From Ktedonobacteraceae bacterium (GTDB taxonomy: Bacteria; Chloroflexota; Ktedonobacteria; Ktedonobacterales; Ktedonobacteraceae), in assembly GCA_014896635.1 (NCBI GenBank), contig JADBKA010000057.1:1-23573 (forward strand): a stretch of 23,573 bases of DNA, written 5' to 3'. The position numbers and the translations under genes are program-made. Position 1 is the first letter of the stretch. Every line of letters begins with the position of its first letter. Positions 22,475 through 23,573 of this stretch are shown in pieces. Below the pieces are notes generated by a model, which did not search any database, was not told the origin of the DNA, and saw only the letters and a program-made list of their open reading frames with translations.

Positions 22475-23479
22475 ATGTTCTCAAAGGTGGGACAGCGTCC
22501 ACAGCATGCGCGATGCTCCAGGCGCAAGGTGGTGCGTTATGTGGCACATCTACTGCTTGTCGTTCTGTTTGTAGCGGGTTTCGCGCTCTCCCTGCTGCCT
22601 TGGGGTCGTGCGTTCGCCCGCGCCTCGCTGCTGCTGCCGGCACTGGTCAGCGGGACAGAATCGCCGCTGCTAGTCAACGGCGGCGAAGAAGTGCGGCACC
22701 GGCAGATGACCGTTCCCTCACAAAGTGGCCCGGTTTTCCTCGATATCTACGAGCCGGCAGCCGCTCCGCCGCTGATCTCAAGCGCGCGCAGCGGCGTGCT
22801 GGTTATTCCAGGCGTCGGCGACAATCGCCAGTTTCCCCCGCTCGTCAACCTATTGCAGGCTCTGGCCCGCACCGGCCTGATCGTTATGAACATTACCACT
22901 CCCACGCTCATCAATTACGATCTTTCTGCACAGGATAGTGATGCTGTAGTACAGGCTTTTCAGGCACTTGCTCATCTGCTTGGAATGCAAGACCACCGCA
23001 TCGGTCTGATTGCCTTCAGCGGCGGCGCTATCCTGGCAAGTCTTGGAGCAGCCGACGCGCGTATTCGTGACCGGCTGGCCTATGTCGCCATCTCCGGCGG
23101 CTACTTCAATACCAGGAGCGTCTTACGTGCCTTCGGTCGCCGCGCTATCGACATCGACGGACACACCGAACGCTGGCAACCAATCGACGTGCCGATTCTT
23201 GTGATGACTAAGAAAGCAATGCTACTGTCTCTTTTCTGGATACTGGCGGGGGCAGTGATCGGCCTGCTGGCAAGCGTAGCCTGGCCGGAATCGCCAGCTT
23301 CTGTGCCTGGCAACAGGCGTAGATTGTACCTGGCGGGTATCGGCGCACTTGCCGGTCTCGGTGGCGGCTGGCTCGGTGTCCTGCTGCTGGGCAAATACTT
23401 CGCCACCGCTATGATGCTGTGGATGACTGTGGTCATTGTGGTACAGGTACAGATAGCGGGGGGCAAAAGGAATCGGTAG
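22475..23479 (+). CDS. Membrane-anchored alpha/beta-hydrolase-like protein, incomplete catalytic core
   Basis: 334 residues from the ATG at 22475 (GGGGGGAG directly upstream). Earlier in-frame ATGs at 22439 and 22406 lack a ribosome binding site. A basic N-terminus precedes a membrane helix (21-41, AHLLLVVLFVAGFALSLL). Residues 75-245 form the first part of an alpha/beta-hydrolase: VFLDIYEP, GVLVIPGVGDNRQFPPL (oxyanion region), RTGLIVMNITTP, and the nucleophile elbow LIAFSGGAIL with S182, where the first Gly of GxSxG is Ala. After PIDVPILVM, where the catalytic Asp and His segments should follow, the chain passes straight into three membrane helices (about 247-268, 284-305 and 308-327). It may be a fusion, a non-catalytic relative or the result of an internal deletion. 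A terminator-like hairpin overlaps its stop codon. Confidence 0.65.
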   Translation: MFSKVGQRPQHARCSRRKVVRYVAHLLLVVLFVAGFALSLLPWGRAFARASLLLPALVSGTESPLLVNGGEEVRHRQMTVPSQSGPVFLDIYEPAAAPPLISSARSGVLVIPGVGDNRQFPPLVNLLQALARTGLIVMNITTPTLINYDLSAQDSDAVVQAFQALAHLLGMQDHRIGLIAFSGGAILASLGAADARIRDRLAYVAISGGYFNTRSVLRAFGRRAIDIDGHTERWQPIDVPILVMTKKAMLLSLFWILAGAVIGLLASVAWPESPASVPGNRRRLYLAGIGALAGLGGGWLGVLLLGKYFATAMMLWMTVVIVVQVQIAGGKRNR

Positions 23480-23511
23480 AGGCGATATCTTCTCTGCCGA
23501 TACCCTTTTGC
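23463..23511 (+). terminator. Long terminator-like hairpin over the stop codon
   Basis: GCAAAAGG (23463-23470) pairs with CCTTTTGC (23504-23511), and within it ATCGGTAGAG (23472-23481) pairs with CTCTGCCGAT (23492-23501) with one G-T pair, around a 10-base loop. Only a 1/2-base internal loop breaks the stem. The TTTT on the 3' arm and AAAA on the 5' arm allow termination on both strands. The TAG stop (23477-23479) lies in the stem. Confidence 0.65.
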
Positions 23512-23536
23512 ATCTCTCATATCAGATCCGGTGAAA

Positions 23537-23573
23537 TGATGATCGGAAGCGTGGGGGTCCAGGGGGCCAGCGC
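23537..23573. repeat. Start of a GC-rich extragenic repeat at the window edge
   Basis: The last bases contain GGGGGTCCAGGGGGCCAGCGC, sharing GGTCCAGGG with the 19-bp tandem repeat at 14395-14463. The window ends inside it. It may be another dispersed repeat of the same kind. Confidence 0.3.

Overview
The window looks like chromosomal DNA of a large-genome, moderately GC-rich bacterium. The protein families together suggest a member of the Chloroflexota, most likely Ktedonobacteria: DUF4388, a Uma2 remnant, a YbdK-type ligase, an NHL/thioredoxin-like protein, a zinc-finger-less TnpB and a bacterial Pyr4/PaxB-like protein. Short GC-rich extragenic repeats fit the same picture. This is an inference from gene content; no rRNA or tRNA is present to prove it.

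Layout. 1-1356 is the 3' part of a rhamnulokinase gene. 1411-1871 (minus) holds a DUF971 protein whose stop overlaps the start of a 38-residue membrane peptide. Divergent from it, with two recognisable promoters between, is an EF-G-like translational GTPase (2228-4282). 4361-7080 (minus) is a coupled pair: an unusual single-chain fusion of cysteinyl-tRNA synthetase, a family-2 glycosyltransferase domain and a histidine-rich tail, overlapping by 4 bases a small protein with a very basic C-terminus. YqeY follows upstream, next to a stand-alone TnpB (7935-9215). 9315-12700 is an accessory, more AT-rich stretch with a repeat-containing hypothetical protein, a possible structured RNA, an excisionase-type HTH protein behind a cluster of inverted half-sites, a membrane-protein remnant and a solitary N6-adenine DNA methyltransferase.

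12886-14391 is the most notable gene. It encodes a thioredoxin-like/NHL-repeat protein of the NHLRC2 type in which an in-frame TGA replaces the second Cys of the conserved CCINC motif. A 7-bp stem-loop sits 2 bases downstream of the TGA. This looks like a selenocysteine protein that an ordinary ORF caller would start too late, at 13036. After a short tandem repeat come a delta-1-pyrroline-5-carboxylate dehydrogenase and a metallo-beta-lactamase-fold hydrolase in one likely operon, then on the minus strand a DUF4388 protein and a YbdK-type glutamate-cysteine ligase-like enzyme.

19485-23573 contains a truncated Uma2 gene, a transmembrane terpene-cyclase-like protein, and a promoter followed by a possible leader peptide and a 10-bp hairpin. 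These precede a DRG/Obg-type GTPase gene that has lost its G3-G5 motifs and is frameshifted. A SAM methyltransferase follows, then a membrane protein with an incomplete alpha/beta-hydrolase core that ends inside a long terminator-like hairpin. Metabolic genes are thus interleaved with decayed genes and possible novelties (selenoprotein, CysRS fusion, terpene cyclase). No single pathway unites the window.
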